A stretch of DNA of 64,000 nt from Shewanella phaeophyticola (GTDB lineage: Bacteria > Pseudomonadota > Gammaproteobacteria > Enterobacterales > Shewanellaceae), in contig NZ_JAODOQ010000001.1 in assembly GCF_025398315.1 (NCBI RefSeq), forward strand, positions 1,364,001-1,428,000, given 5' to 3'. Shown piece after piece: positions 11,731-21,718 of the stretch (within the stretch, counting starts at the first letter, position 1; every line of letters starts with the position of its first letter). The notes below the pieces were generated by a model. It was not told the DNA's origin. It did not search any database and saw only the letters and a list, made by a program, of their open reading frames with translations. A program made the translations under genes and the position numbers.

Positions 11731-11900
11731 GGTATAATCCCAATCAGCACAAGAATGTGATCATTCTTACTGGTTAAAATCGCTTATGACGTCGTTAGAA
11801 ATTTTGAAGGTAGAACAACTAGTTCTCTGCAATTTCTGCCTTATTCTAAGCTGTTTTTCCTACGCAATCTCTGATCACCTATTTATCCTGATTGGTATAA
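11731..11900. repeat. Dispersed repeat A, copy 1 (MITE-like, ~170 bp)
   Basis: Starts GGTATAATCCCAATCAG and ends CTGATTGGTATA, an imperfect terminal inverted repeat, with an internal palindrome AAGAATG-TGAT-CATTCTT. The same sequence, with scattered differences, recurs at 51504-51868. No coding capacity. It fills most of the ihfA-lpxM gap, and its right end carries TATAAT (11896-11901). Confidence 0.8.
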
Positions 11901-11965
11901 TAAAATTTTATCGAACGTTAACATTGAGAGTTAATTGTTCGTACACGTTTATTTGGAGTGTTCTT

Positions 11966-12901
11966 TTGTCTCGAGAAGCAAAACATTTTGATACCCGCTT
12001 TAAAATGGCGTTATTACACCCGCGTTTTTGGCTGACATGGTTAGCCATAGCGGTATTGGTTATATTTGGTATTTTACCCGCCAGTGTGCGTGATCCTATT
12101 GCCAGATTTTTAGCGGTTATTGTGATGAAAATAGCCAAAAAGCCAATCAATATCGCTAGAATTAACATCAGTCATTGTTTTCCTGACATGTCGAAAACAG
12201 AGGTCGAAACGTTAGTTAAGCAAAATGTGAAGATGTTTGTATTGGTGCTGCTTTCACAAGCCGAATTACTGTTTAGATCAACGGATCATTTAAAGCGTCG
12301 TATCCAAATGAATGGTTATGAGCATGTTAAAGCTGCCAGAGATGCCGGCCAACCAATTATTTTTATTATGCCTCATGTGTGGCCAATGGAGTATGCCGGG
12401 TTGCGTGTGAACATAGAAATCCCCATCGTGACCATGGCAAAAGCACACCGGAATGACTTGTTTAACTGGTTTAGTAATCGCATGCGCACCAGCCAAAATG
12501 GTCGTGTGTACATGCGTGAAGCAGGGATCCGCGCGTTATTAGCTGAACTTAAAAAAGATAACAGCTTCTTTTATTTACCAGATGAAGATTTAGGGCCAGA
12601 TAAAAGCGTATTTACGCCGTTTTTAGGCACAGTAAAAGCGACATTACCCGTAGTGGGTCGCCTTGCTCAAGCGGGCAACGCTCAAGTGATGCCAGTTAAC
12701 ATTGGCTATAATGAACAAGCTAAGCAATTTGTTATGACGATAATGCCCGCCATTAGTCCACAAGAGATGGCAGGTAAAGAAAACGAAGCCTTGGCATTAA
12801 ACAAAGCGGTTGAGCAGGTGATTAAAGCCTATCCAGAACAATACATGTGGTTTTTAAAACTACTCAAAACCCGCCCACCAGGTGAGAAGAGGTTTTACTA
12901 A
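11966..12901 (+). CDS. lpxM: Lipid A late acyltransferase LpxM-like (myristoyltransferase)
   Basis: Inner-membrane acyltransferase of the LpxL/LpxM/HtrB family, adding a secondary acyl chain to Kdo2-lipid A precursors. It has an N-terminal membrane segment (WLTWLAIAVLVIFGILP), the catalytic-type motif MPHVWPMEYAG (HX4E-like), YLPDEDLGPD, and the C-terminal QYMWFLKLLKTRPPGE shared with LpxM. The start is set at TTG 11966 with GGAG eight bases upstream, giving 311 residues. A longer in-frame extension to 11786 runs through repeat A and has no homology to the family. Whether its chain is myristoyl is inferred from best resemblance to LpxM. Confidence 0.88.
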   Translation: MSREAKHFDTRFKMALLHPRFWLTWLAIAVLVIFGILPASVRDPIARFLAVIVMKIAKKPINIARINISHCFPDMSKTEVETLVKQNVKMFVLVLLSQAELLFRSTDHLKRRIQMNGYEHVKAARDAGQPIIFIMPHVWPMEYAGLRVNIEIPIVTMAKAHRNDLFNWFSNRMRTSQNGRVYMREAGIRALLAELKKDNSFFYLPDEDLGPDKSVFTPFLGTVKATLPVVGRLAQAGNAQVMPVNIGYNEQAKQFVMTIMPAISPQEMAGKENEALALNKAVEQVIKAYPEQYMWFLKLLKTRPPGEKRFY

Positions 12902-12916
12902 TACTCACAACAGACC

Positions 12917-13200
12917 TTAGGGTCTGTTGATCTTTGCTGTTTGAATGTTGTTCGAGTTAAAAACGTTTTAATCGAGGCGAATGGATTGATGCCTAGCAAT
13001 CTAAGCAACTCTTTATTTGCGAAGAATCATTTAACAAAGAGTAAAACGTTTTTAGCCGAACCCTTCGGGCAGCGTTTATTGGCCATTTTTACTGCGTTAT
13101 CGACTTTTTATGTAGAATAACTACACCTCAAAGTCTCTGCCTTGTATAAAAGACCAACAATTCGCTGCAAAAACAATCTTGAAAGATCAACAGACCCTAG
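12917..13200. mobile_element. MITE-like element B, copy 1 (284 bp)
   Basis: Bounded by inverted repeats GGTCTGTTGATCTTT (left, from 12921) and AAAGATCAACAGACC (right, to 13196), flanked by TTAG and CTAG. The interior, including a conserved block around CCCTTCGGGCAGCG, is nearly identical to a second copy at 29714-29995. No open reading frame of note, so it is non-autonomous. It separates lpxM from the mechanosensitive channel gene. Confidence 0.85.
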
Positions 13201-13242
13201 TAAGAACAACATCATTGATTATAAGAATAAAAAGAGGTTTAT

Positions 13243-14115
13243 ATGGATTTTAACGAATTGTTATCTGCCTTGTCGTTTGTGGTATTCACTTATGACAACA
13301 GCCCAATTACCTTGCTGCAATTGTTGCAAGTACCGTTATACCTCTTTTTAGCCTGGTTTATTATTACTCGAGTCGGTCGGCTCATTGTCAAAGCGTTAAA
13401 GCGACGTCATGTTGGCGCAGACGCGATTCATTTATTTACCCGCATGTACTTTATTATCAGTATTGCGGTGCTGGTGTTTACCAGTATGGAGATTTTAAAT
13501 ATTCCATTAACCGCGTTTGCGTTTGTGTCGGGTGCGATTGCAATCGGTGTTGGTTTTGGTGCGCAAAATATCATTAACAACTTTATCAGTGGTTGGATTT
13601 TGATGTGGGAGCGGCCAATCCGTATTGGCGATTTTTTAGAGGTCGGCGAAGCGCGAGGTGTGGTTGAGTGTATTAATACTCGATCGACCTTAATCCGTCG
13701 TAATGATGGGGTGCACATGTTAGTGCCCAACAGCCAACTACTTGAAAATACCGTAACCAACTGGACTTTAATTGATAAAAATGCCCGTACTTTTATTCGT
13801 GTCGGGGTGGCTTATGGTTCTGATGTGATAAAAGTCCGCGATTTGATTTATCAAGTGATTGGTGAACGCGATGATATTTTACAGCAACCCAAGCCAGTGG
13901 TTTTATTTGAAGACTTTGGTGATAACGCACTTGTTTTTGACTTAATTTTTTGGGTGAGTGCGGTATCTGAAACCGATATTCGCCGTCGACGCAGTGAGAT
14001 TCGCTTTCGAATGTATGAGCTGTTTAATGAGCATCAAGTGGTCATCGCCTACCCACAACGTGATTTACATGTGGATGGTAATTTGACGATTACTCAAAGT
14101 CATAAAAACTCATAA
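13243..14115 (+). CDS. Small-conductance mechanosensitive channel, MscS family
   Basis: Membrane channel of 290 residues that opens under membrane tension. Two or three N-terminal membrane segments lead into the pore helix with the glycine/alanine-rich stretch SGAIAIGVGFGAQNIINNFISG, followed by the MscS beta domain (IRIGDFLEV...TRSTLIRRNDG, VPNSQLLENTVTNW) and the C-terminal domain ending in YPQRDLHV. RBS AGAGG lies just before ATG 13243. It directly follows element B, so its promoter may lie in or next to that element. It is closer to the KefA/MscK C-terminal module than to E. coli MscS. Confidence 0.9.
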   Translation: MDFNELLSALSFVVFTYDNSPITLLQLLQVPLYLFLAWFIITRVGRLIVKALKRRHVGADAIHLFTRMYFIISIAVLVFTSMEILNIPLTAFAFVSGAIAIGVGFGAQNIINNFISGWILMWERPIRIGDFLEVGEARGVVECINTRSTLIRRNDGVHMLVPNSQLLENTVTNWTLIDKNARTFIRVGVAYGSDVIKVRDLIYQVIGERDDILQQPKPVVLFEDFGDNALVFDLIFWVSAVSETDIRRRRSEIRFRMYELFNEHQVVIAYPQRDLHVDGNLTITQSHKNS

Positions 14116-14134
14116 TTCACCATTTTAGATCAAC

Positions 14135-14160
14135 AAAAAAGACGCCTCGGCGTCTTTTTT
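14135..14160. terminator. Bidirectional terminator between the channel gene and hisIE
   Basis: Symmetric hairpin AAAAAAGACGCC-TC-GGCGTCTTTTTT serving convergent transcripts. Confidence 0.9.
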
Positions 14161-14191
14161 ATAAATCCTATTCAGTAGAGCTGAGTGAATT

Positions 14192-14817
14192 CTATTTACT
14201 GGCTTTAGTGTGGCGATCCAATAAATTTTTATTGATATCAGCCATTGATAGTCCTTGGTCTTCAAGTAGCACGATTAAGTGATACATCAGATCAGAGGCC
14301 TCATTGACCAGCTCTTCTTTGTCGTGAGTGGCTGCGGCAAGGGCGGTTTCTAAACCTTCTTCACCAACTTTTTGGGCAATACGCTTAGTACCACGCTCAA
14401 ATAATGATGCGGTATAGCTTGATTCAGCACTTTGGCCTTTACGTGAAATAATCAAGTTTGTCAGATTATCAATAAAAGGATGCGCGTTACCGTCTTTCCA
14501 GCAGCTTTCTGTGCCTTTGTGGCAGGTTGGTAGCCGTTCGGGATGACTTGCACTAAAAAGCTGTCGTTGTCGCAATCTTTGTCGATAGCAACTAAATCTA
14601 GGGTATTACCTGAGGTTTCACCTTTGATCCATAAACGCTGCTTAGAGCGGCTAAAAAAGGTGACTTGCTTAGTGGCTAGGGTTTTTTCTAGCGCGGCCTG
14701 ATCCATGTAGCCAAGCATGAGCACTTTGCCTGTTAGGTGATGTTGAACAACCGCAGGAATAAGCCCCTGTTGTTTGTCCCAATCTACAGTTGTACTGTCA
14801 AATACGATATCAGTCAT
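14192..14817 (-). pseudogene. hisI: HisIE phosphoribosyl-AMP cyclohydrolase/phosphoribosyl-ATP pyrophosphatase, frameshifted
   Basis: Bifunctional enzyme for steps 2 and 3 of histidine synthesis. HisI (N-terminal: VMLGYM-type [34 protein letters not shown]) is read from ATG 14817. After QVIPNG the frame goes wrong, and the family sequence [11 protein letters not shown] plus the complete HisE domain ([29 protein letters not shown]) continue in another frame to 14192. The junction is around 14530-14535. All other operon genes are intact, so a sequencing error is more likely than loss of this essential step. The last gene of the operon; terminator follows. Confidence 0.9.
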
Positions 14818-14840
14818 TGATGTTCTCTTTTTCGGCAAGG

Positions 14841-15614
14841 TTATAAACGAATGGCGATGTGATTGGCGTGTAAATATTGCTTTAATTCGCCAATATCAAT
14901 AATGCCTTTGTGAAATACGCTTGCAGCTAATGCGGCGTCGACTTTGGCAAGTTCAAACACGTCTTTAAAGTGTTCCATGGTGCCCGCACCACCTGAAGCA
15001 ATTAATGGCACGTCACAAATAGCGCGTACCATGCTGAGTTGTTTGATGTCGTAACCGCCACGCACGCCGTCTTGATTCATGACATTAAGCACAATTTCAC
15101 CACAACCGCGTTTTTGCACTTCTTCCACCCAGTCTTGAGTATACCATTGGGTGTCTTTGGTGGCGGCTTCATCGCCGGTAAACTGTTTCACTTTGTAACT
15201 ATCAGTTTCGGCGTCGTAGTATGAGTCAATCCCAATCACAATACATTGGCGACCAAATTCATCTTGCAAGCGCGAGATTAAACTTGGGTCGGTTAATGCA
15301 GGCGAGTTAATCGAGATTTTATCGGCACCAAAAGCCAGTTTCTCGCGCGCTTGCTCAATGGTTTTAATGCCACCGGCAACACAAAAGGGGATATCAATTT
15401 GTTCCGCGACGCGGCTCACCCAGGACTTATCGATAACCCGGTCGTGGGCACTGGCAGTAATGTCATAAAACACTAACTCATCAGCGCCTTCGTCGGCATA
15501 ACGGGCGGCGAGGGGAACGATGTCGCCGACAATTTCATGGTTGCGAAATTGCACGCCTTTAACCACTTTACCTTCACGGACGTCAAGACACGGAACTATG
15601 CGTTTGGCCAGCAT
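14841..15614 (-). CDS. hisF: Imidazole glycerol phosphate synthase, cyclase subunit HisF
   Basis: TIM-barrel subunit that uses ammonia from HisH to form imidazole glycerol phosphate and AICAR. The product has 257 residues. Catalytic Asp11 is in [10 protein letters not shown] and the second aspartate in GIDSYYD; phosphate-binding loops VAGGIKT and ASGGAG are present. It overlaps hisA slightly (start at 15614, hisA ends at 15596), typical of translational coupling. Confidence 0.97.
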   Translation of the reverse strand: MLAKRIVPCLDVREGKVVKGVQFRNHEIVGDIVPLAARYADEGADELVFYDITASAHDRVIDKSWVSRVAEQIDIPFCVAGGIKTIEQAREKLAFGADKISINSPALTDPSLISRLQDEFGRQCIVIGIDSYYDAETDSYKVKQFTGDEAATKDTQWYTQDWVEEVQKRGCGEIVLNVMNQDGVRGGYDIKQLSMVRAICDVPLIASGGAGTMEHFKDVFELAKVDAALAASVFHKGIIDIGELKQYLHANHIAIRL

Positions 15615-16333
15615 TGTATTGCCTCCTCAACGGTAAATTGATTAATGAGCAAGGCTTTACCAATAATAATGCCCGATGCTTTACTGTCACGCACTGCAGC
15701 AACGTTATCAAGGGTGGCGATACCGCCTGATGCTTGCCATAAAATGTGAGGGTAAGCAGATGCCAGCTCTGTATAAAGCTCGGAATTGGCACCGGTTAAG
15801 GTGCCATCACGGCTAATGTCAGTAACTAAAGCATGTTTAAGGCCAACGGTTTCAAACTCGGCGACTAATGATTCTAGTGACTTACCGCCACCTGATTGCC
15901 AGCCAGAAACGGCGACAATTTTTTCGCCTGCGTCGTTGATGTTGACATCAAGCGCTAAGCAGATGGCATCGCTGCCGTATTTTACAAACCAGCTTTTAAC
16001 CAGTTCAGGTTCTTTGACGGCAAGCGAGCCAATCACCACACGTTTAACGCCAATCTTTAGCAGCTCTGCGACTTGTTCTTCACTTCGAATTCCGCCGCCA
16101 ACTTGAATATCAACCTCAAGCCCTGCGGCTAATTCGCTAATAAGCTGGGTTTGACGCTTGTGAGGATCTTTTGCGCCTGTGAGGTCAACTATATGCAGCA
16201 ACTTAGCACCTTGTGCTTGATACGATTGCAGTTGTGCAAGCGGGCTTAAGTCAAAGGTGGTTTGTTTATCGTAGTCACCTTGGTATAAACGCACCACTTG
16301 GCCGTCAATTAAATCAATGGCTGGAATAATCAC
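15596..16333 (-). CDS. hisA: ProFAR isomerase HisA
   Basis: Barrel isomerase converting ProFAR to PRFAR, substrate of HisF/HisH. The 245-residue protein begins [16 protein letters not shown] with catalytic Asp8 and shows duplicated half-barrel phosphate motifs ([19 protein letters not shown]) and the second acid in TDISRDGTL. Overlaps both hisH (4 bases) and hisF. Confidence 0.97.
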   Translation of the reverse strand: MIIPAIDLIDGQVVRLYQGDYDKQTTFDLSPLAQLQSYQAQGAKLLHIVDLTGAKDPHKRQTQLISELAAGLEVDIQVGGGIRSEEQVAELLKIGVKRVVIGSLAVKEPELVKSWFVKYGSDAICLALDVNINDAGEKIVAVSGWQSGGGKSLESLVAEFETVGLKHALVTDISRDGTLTGANSELYTELASAYPHILWQASGGIATLDNVAAVRDSKASGIIIGKALLINQFTVEEAIQCWPNA

Positions 16334-16992
16334 TGTGATGTCTCCATGTTTAATCCCATCTGTAAAAAGTTCTGTAAAATCTGCGCACCGACTTTGGCGC
16401 TTTTTTCAGGGTGGAATTGCACCCCGAAAAAGTTATCTTTACCAATGGCCGCACTAAATGATTCGCCATAAGTGCTGCTGGCTAAGGTGTACTCACTGAT
16501 GGGCGCGCGGTAGCTGTGAACAAAGTATACATAGCTGCCATTTTCAATCCCGGTAAATAACGGGTGGTTGCCAACGTTTATTTGGTTCCAACCCATGTGC
16601 GGTAATGGCAAGCCTTTGCTGTCAAGTTCGCCAATGTCAGTCGGTACAAGGCCTAAACAGCTAATATCTTGCTCGCTACGTCCGCCATGCTCGTTAGATA
16701 AACTGGCGAGCATTTGCATGCCAAGACACACGCCCATCACTGGCTGAGTTAAACTTTTAATCAACTCGATTAAGTTTTTTTGCTTTAACGCATCCATTGC
16801 AGCGCCAGCGGTGCCCACACCGGGTAGCACTACGCGCGCAGCACTGCGAATCACATCAAAGTCTGCACTGACAACGACATTGGCGTTAAGACGTTCAAAA
16901 GCAAAACGTACAGAGCTTAAATTGGCACAGCCAGTGTCGATAATCACCGTGAGATCACTGGTATTGCTTGAAGAAACAGATTGTTGTGTCAC
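16330..16992 (-). CDS. hisH: Imidazole glycerol phosphate synthase, glutaminase subunit HisH
   Basis: Class I glutamine amidotransferase feeding ammonia to HisF. The 220-residue protein has the oxyanion region [11 protein letters not shown], nucleophile in MGVCLGMQ, and catalytic His-Glu in VQFHPEKS. It overlaps hisA by 4 bases (ATGA-type) and follows hisB by 9 bases. The N terminus is slightly extended by a Ser/Thr-rich stretch. Confidence 0.97.
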   Translation of the reverse strand: MTQQSVSSSNTSDLTVIIDTGCANLSSVRFAFERLNANVVVSADFDVIRSAARVVLPGVGTAGAAMDALKQKNLIELIKSLTQPVMGVCLGMQMLASLSNEHGGRSEQDISCLGLVPTDIGELDSKGLPLPHMGWNQINVGNHPLFTGIENGSYVYFVHSYRAPISEYTLASSTYGESFSAAIGKDNFFGVQFHPEKSAKVGAQILQNFLQMGLNMETSQ

Positions 16993-17001
16993 GCTAACTC
17001 C

Positions 17002-18069
17002 TTACAGTACGCCTTTGCTTGATGGCAGTATGTCGCCTTCGACTTTCACCGCCTGGCGAAGTGTGCGGCCTAATACTTTAAATAGTGCTTCCACTTTGTG
17101 GTGGTCGTTATCGCCTGTTGAGCCAATGTGCAATGTACAACGAAGGCCATCAGCGAATGAGCGGAAGAAATGCGGTACCATTTCAGTGGCCATTTCACCG
17201 ACCATTTCACGGTCAAAATCAGCGGTGAATTTAATGAATGGACGACCAGAAATGTCCATTAAGCATTCGCCGCTAGCTTCATCCATTGGTAAGCTAAAAC
17301 CAAAACGCGCAATACCACGTTTGTCGCCTAGAGCCTGGCGGATAGCATCACCAATAGCTAGGGCGGTGTCTTCAACACTGTGGTGGTCGTCAATTTCTAA
17401 GTCGCCGTCGACGTGGACGTCCATTTTGAAATTACCGTGGGTTTGAATTTGGTCAAGCATGTGGTCAAAAAAGCCGATGCCAGTTTCAATTGAACCTTTG
17501 GTTTGGCTGTCTAAGTCGATAGTGACGTTAATGTTGGTTTCTTTGGTCGTACGCACGACATTCGCGATACGACCTTTGCTTAATAGGGCATTGGCAATGT
17601 CGTCCCAGTTAAGACTTTGACGGTCGTATTTAAAGCTTTTAATGCCCATGGCATTGGCAAGCTCGGCGTCTGTGTCACGATCACCAATCACGGCTGAAGT
17701 AGTAAAGTCGATTTTACCTTGAGTTAAGTAGTCTTTAACCAGGCCTAGTTTGGGCTTGCGACAGCTACAGTTTTCGTCATTGAAGTGTGGGCAAATGACC
17801 ACATCGTCAAATTTAACACCTTGGCTAGAAAAGATTTGCATCATCATATTGTGCGGGGCGTCAAAGTCTTCTTTTGGAAATGAAGGTGTGCCTAAACCGT
17901 CTTGATTACTCACCATCACTAAGCGAAAGCCGGCTTTTTGTAACTTGAGTAATGCCGGGATAACCTGCGGCTCAAAAAACAATTTTTCTAAGCGGTCTAA
18001 TTGCTTATCGATTGCTGGCTCTTCGACTAATGTGCCATCGCGGTCGATGAATAATATGTTCTGTTTCAT
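17002..18069 (-). CDS. hisB: Bifunctional histidinol-phosphatase/imidazoleglycerol-phosphate dehydratase HisB
   Basis: Two-domain enzyme of 355 residues as in enterobacteria. The N-terminal HAD phosphatase has the DxD motif ([11 protein letters not shown], Asp9/Asp11), a zinc-binding Cys/His cluster ([15 protein letters not shown]) and GDRDTD. The C-terminal dehydratase (from ~residue 165) carries metal-binding [20 protein letters not shown] and HHKVEALFK motifs. It catalyses steps 6 and 8 of the pathway. Lies between hisC and hisH in the operon. Confidence 0.97.
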   Translation of the reverse strand: MKQNILFIDRDGTLVEEPAIDKQLDRLEKLFFEPQVIPALLKLQKAGFRLVMVSNQDGLGTPSFPKEDFDAPHNMMMQIFSSQGVKFDDVVICPHFNDENCSCRKPKLGLVKDYLTQGKIDFTTSAVIGDRDTDAELANAMGIKSFKYDRQSLNWDDIANALLSKGRIANVVRTTKETNINVTIDLDSQTKGSIETGIGFFDHMLDQIQTHGNFKMDVHVDGDLEIDDHHSVEDTALAIGDAIRQALGDKRGIARFGFSLPMDEASGECLMDISGRPFIKFTADFDREMVGEMATEMVPHFFRSFADGLRCTLHIGSTGDNDHHKVEALFKVLGRTLRQAVKVEGDILPSSKGVL

Positions 18070-18130
18070 GTGACTACCTTAACAATAGGGTGTAATTTTT
18101 ATAGTTAACTTTTACAAGTTTAAATTTGGT

Positions 18131-19192
18131 TTATGCCGCAGAGCTGTCAAACAACGCAATAATGGCATTGGTTTGTGGTTCGTTGGTAAAGCTAAAACGG
18201 ATAGCATCAGCTAAGCGTGGATCTTTGTATGCACGGGCAACAATGCCTGCCTCACGTAAGCGCTCAGCTACGCTGGCAACATCGTCAAATTTAGCTAACA
18301 CGTAGTTACCGTTTGCTGGCAGTACGGTAGCGCCAAATGAGCTTAAAGCTGCACTTAACCGCTGGCCTTGTTCGATTAAACTCGCCACCTGGGTTTGCAT
18401 GGTATTAAGACCTTGCGCGCTCAAGGCTTTAGTGGCTAATTCAGACACGGGGAGTGGCACTGGATAAGGCGCAATCACTAACATGACTAAATCGATAATG
18501 GCATCATTGGCTAACATAAAGCCACAACGCGCGCCGGCCAATGCAAATGCTTTTGATAATGTGCGCAGCACCACAAGGTTAGGGTAGGTGCTGAGTAAAT
18601 CTGCCACGCTATACTCTGGGCAAAACTCAATATAGGCTTCGTCAACGACCACAATAGCCTTAGGCGCAGCTTGAATGGCTTGCTCGATGTTCTCTTTTGA
18701 TATCACCGTACCCGTTGGGTTATTTGGGTTACAAATAAACACAATTTTAGCGGCACCAATTTGAGTTGGCCATGCCTGTGGCAGTTGATAATCATCGGTT
18801 AAACTTAAAGTGGTCACCGCAACATTAAACGTGGCAGCGCTAATGGCGTACATGCCATAAGTAGCACCAAAACAAGCAATGCTGTCGACACCTGGCACAC
18901 AAAAGGTGCGGATTAACAGTTCAATAGCCTCATCCGCGCCGCGACTGGCAATAATGTTACTGGCCTTTACGCCTGAATAGTTGCTATATGCATTAATCAG
19001 CTCAGGAGGTTGGCACTCTGGGTAACGATTTACTTTATCTAAGTCACTGTTGTTAAAAGGTGATTCATTAGCATTGATCCAAATATCACCACGCCCACCA
19101 ATACGTCTGGCACTTTGATACGGGGTTAACTTTAGCAATTCTGGTCTCGCTAATTGCTTTGGATCAAAAGTCGTTGCTAGGGTTTGGCTCAT
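18131..19192 (-). CDS. hisC: Histidinol-phosphate aminotransferase HisC
   Basis: PLP aminotransferase (353 residues) making histidinol phosphate. Family signatures: NESPFNN near the start, NPNNPTG, VVDEAYIEF, and the PLP-lysine site RTLSKAFALAGARCG. There are about 60 non-coding bases on each side within the operon. Confidence 0.97.
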   Translation of the reverse strand: MSQTLATTFDPKQLARPELLKLTPYQSARRIGGRGDIWINANESPFNNSDLDKVNRYPECQPPELINAYSNYSGVKASNIIASRGADEAIELLIRTFCVPGVDSIACFGATYGMYAISAATFNVAVTTLSLTDDYQLPQAWPTQIGAAKIVFICNPNNPTGTVISKENIEQAIQAAPKAIVVVDEAYIEFCPEYSVADLLSTYPNLVVLRTLSKAFALAGARCGFMLANDAIIDLVMLVIAPYPVPLPVSELATKALSAQGLNTMQTQVASLIEQGQRLSAALSSFGATVLPANGNYVLAKFDDVASVAERLREAGIVARAYKDPRLADAIRFSFTNEPQTNAIIALFDSSAA

Positions 19193-19252
19193 GGTTTTGC
19201 TCTCTACTTTCTACACGTTTTAGGTGTTAACTGATCTTTTGTTATTGTGATC

Positions 19253-20542
19253 TTAGCGTAAACTGGCTAAACGAATTGCGATGGCATTTTTATGGGCATC
19301 TAGCAGCTCATTTTCGGCCAGTACCATGACACTTTGACCTAAGGTTTGTAAGCCTGTTTGACTGAGCTCTTGCACAGTAAAGCGGCGGCTGAAATCAGCG
19401 AGTGATAAACTTGAAACCGAGCGGCTGTAACCATAGGTTGGTAATACATGGTTAGTGCCACTGGCGTAATCACCAACCGACTCTGGTGTATATGCGCCTA
19501 AGAATACTGAGCCGGCACCGCGTACTTGCTTAAGCACATCACGTGGTGAATTGGTTTGAATAATCAAGTGTTCTGGGCCATATAAGTTAGAGACTTTAGC
19601 GGCTTCATTCATGTCACTGACAATAATACTGCGGCTGCATTCTAGTGCTTTTGCTGCAATGTCTTTACGGCTCAATTGTGCAAGTTGTTCAGTTAACGCT
19701 TGGTTGACAGCTTCAGCTAAGTCAACTGAGTCAGTCACTAGCATCACTTGTGAATCAACGCCATGCTCTGCTTGTGACAGTAAATCAGAGGCCACAAATG
19801 CTGGGTTTGCGTCTTTGTCGGCAATCACCAGCACTTCTGACGACGCCGCTGGCATATCTATCGACACACTGACACGACTATCTTGCGATACAAGGCGTTT
19901 TGCTTCGGTTACGTAGCGATTACCTGAGCCAAAAATTTTGTCTACATTGGGTACTGATTCGGTACCAAACGCTAATGCAGCTATGGCTTGAGCGCCACCC
20001 ACTTGGAATATGTCGGTAATACCACACACATTGGCGGCATATACAATGGCATCATTGATGGGGGGAGGGCTGACTAATACACGTTTTTCACAGCCGGCGA
20101 TCTTTGCGGGTAACGCCAGCATCATCACTGTTGAAATTAATGGTGCTGTACCACCAGGAATGTATAAGCCAACACGTTCAATTGGCTCACTTCGAAGTTC
20201 ACAGCGCACTCCCGCTTGGGTTTCTATATCGACACCATTGAACACTTGGGCGTTATGGAAAGTCTCAATATTACTCACGGCTTGCGCCACCGCTTGTTTT
20301 ACATCGTCACTGACACGAGCACATGCGGCACTAATTTGCTCAGCAGTTAACGCGAGCTCGGTCAGTTCAACATCATCAAAACGCTTGTTAAAGTTAATTA
20401 ACGCCGCATCACCCTGGCCGCTCACTTGTTCAATAATATCGCGAACACCTTGCTCAACGCTGGCATCACCGATTAATGGCGAACGCGCTAACGTTTGTTG
20501 TTGCTCAGCTTTAGATAAAGACGCCCAATCGAGAATTTGCAT
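19253..20542 (-). CDS. hisD: Histidinol dehydrogenase HisD
   Basis: NAD-dependent zinc enzyme oxidising histidinol to histidine, the last two steps. It has 429 residues. Recognisable stretches are VGLYIPGGTAPL, VGGAQAIAALAFGT, DMPAASSEVLVIAD, LLSQAEHG (zinc ligands), YGPEHLI, and VGDYASGTNHVLPT. Five bases separate it from hisG. Confidence 0.98.
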   Translation of the reverse strand: MQILDWASLSKAEQQQTLARSPLIGDASVEQGVRDIIEQVSGQGDAALINFNKRFDDVELTELALTAEQISAACARVSDDVKQAVAQAVSNIETFHNAQVFNGVDIETQAGVRCELRSEPIERVGLYIPGGTAPLISTVMMLALPAKIAGCEKRVLVSPPPINDAIVYAANVCGITDIFQVGGAQAIAALAFGTESVPNVDKIFGSGNRYVTEAKRLVSQDSRVSVSIDMPAASSEVLVIADKDANPAFVASDLLSQAEHGVDSQVMLVTDSVDLAEAVNQALTEQLAQLSRKDIAAKALECSRSIIVSDMNEAAKVSNLYGPEHLIIQTNSPRDVLKQVRGAGSVFLGAYTPESVGDYASGTNHVLPTYGYSRSVSSLSLADFSRRFTVQELSQTGLQTLGQSVMVLAENELLDAHKNAIAIRLASLR

Positions 20543-20547
20543 GTGTG

Positions 20548-21447
20548 TTACCCCATCATTTTTTCAATTGGCATTACAAGAATTGAACTTGCACCTAGAG
20601 CGGTTAATTCTTCCATGGTATCCCAGAATAAATCTTCACTGCTAACGGCGTGAATTGCCACACGGTTAGTGTCATCATTTAATGGCAGTACAGTTGGATT
20701 TTCAGCTCCTGGAAGTAAGGCAACGATTTGATCTAATGTTTCTGTTGGTGCGTGTAATAAGATGTACTTGCTTTCACGAGCGCGGATAACGCCATTCATG
20801 CGAGATAAAATTTTGTCGATGAGTGCTTGTTTTTCTGGCGTTTGCTCTTCGATTGACTGAATGATGCAAGCCATTGAGCGATAAATCACTTCCGTTTCAT
20901 ATAAGCCGTTAGCTTCGAGTGTGGCACCAGTAGAGACTAGGTCACAAATACCATCAGACAAACCTGCTCGTGGGGCAACTTCTACTGAACCTTTTAACAT
21001 ACAGTCGCTGTAGTTAATGCCTTTTTCTTGCATAAAACGACGTAGCAGATTTGGGTAAGAGGTGGCAATACGAAGGCCTTCAAGTGACGCCGCATCTTTA
21101 TAGGCAAACTCATTTGGTACGGCAAGTGATAAACGACAAGAACCAAAATCTAAATCTCGTAATTTAGTGCATCCAGCTGGTTTACCAGCTAGTTGACGCT
21201 CGATTTGTTCTTCTTCTAGTACGTTTTCACCAATGATGCCTAGGTCAACAACGCCGTCCATTACCAAACCTGGAATGTCATCATCACGAACGCGTAATAA
21301 GTCAATTGGCATATTATCAGCGTGAGCGATAAGGCGTTGTTCATTGACGTTGAATTTTACGCCACAGCTTTTAAGTAGCTGTTGTGACTCTTTTGATAAA
21401 CGACCTGATTTTTGAATGGCGATGCGTAAACGCTTTGACTGACTCAT
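20548..21447 (-). CDS. hisG: ATP phosphoribosyltransferase HisG (long form)
   Basis: First, feedback-regulated enzyme of the pathway. The 299-residue length and C-terminal ACT-like domain ([35 protein letters not shown]) mark the long, hexameric HisG that does not need HisZ. Catalytic PRT segments such as [14 protein letters not shown] are present. First structural gene, about 180 bases after the leader peptide. Confidence 0.98.
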   Translation of the reverse strand: MSQSKRLRIAIQKSGRLSKESQQLLKSCGVKFNVNEQRLIAHADNMPIDLLRVRDDDIPGLVMDGVVDLGIIGENVLEEEQIERQLAGKPAGCTKLRDLDFGSCRLSLAVPNEFAYKDAASLEGLRIATSYPNLLRRFMQEKGINYSDCMLKGSVEVAPRAGLSDGICDLVSTGATLEANGLYETEVIYRSMACIIQSIEEQTPEKQALIDKILSRMNGVIRARESKYILLHAPTETLDQIVALLPGAENPTVLPLNDDTNRVAIHAVSSEDLFWDTMEELTALGASSILVMPIEKMMG

Positions 21448-21530
21448 GAGATACTTCCTTAAAATGTTTAATTAAAATATTGCAAAATTAAAAGCTTAAA
21501 TAAAAATATTATTTCTAAAAACAAATAGCA

Positions 21531-21567
21531 GAAAACAAAAAACCCCTGAAATTCCTTCCAGGGGTTT
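21531..21567 (-). terminator. his operon attenuator (terminator hairpin)
   Basis: On the transcribed strand, AACCCCTG pairs with CAGGGGTT around a 10-base loop, followed by a long U-rich tail, between hisL and hisG. An upstream competing hairpin is formed by 21602-21608 and 21619-21625 (CCTCCGG/CCGAAGG with one G-U pair). This is the classical amino-acid attenuation layout. Confidence 0.88.
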
Positions 21568-21625
21568 ATGTGAAATATGTTCACCACCAGAAGGATAATG
21601 TCCTCCGGCAGTAAGCATCCGAAGG

Positions 21626-21673
21626 CTACCGCATATGGTGATGATGATGGATTGTAGTCACTTGGATGTTCAT
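21626..21673 (-). CDS. hisL: his operon leader peptide HisL
   Basis: Fifteen-codon open reading frame MNIQVTTIHHHHHMR with five consecutive histidine codons, preceded by an AAGAGAA Shine-Dalgarno. Ribosome stalling at the His run when charged tRNA-His is scarce should favour the antiterminator form and allow hisG transcription. Shorter His run than E. coli HisL (seven). Too short for routine gene calling but well supported by position and the attenuator downstream. Confidence 0.92.
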   Translation of the reverse strand: MNIQVTTIHHHHHMR

Positions 21674-21718
21674 AATTGTTCTCTTGGTGTTGTCTTAAAT
21701 AATCACGTTAAGTGAGGA

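Noticed and set aside
11786..11965. N-terminal extension of the lpxM product
   Set aside because: It runs through repeat A, has no family match, and a better start with GGAG lies at 11966.
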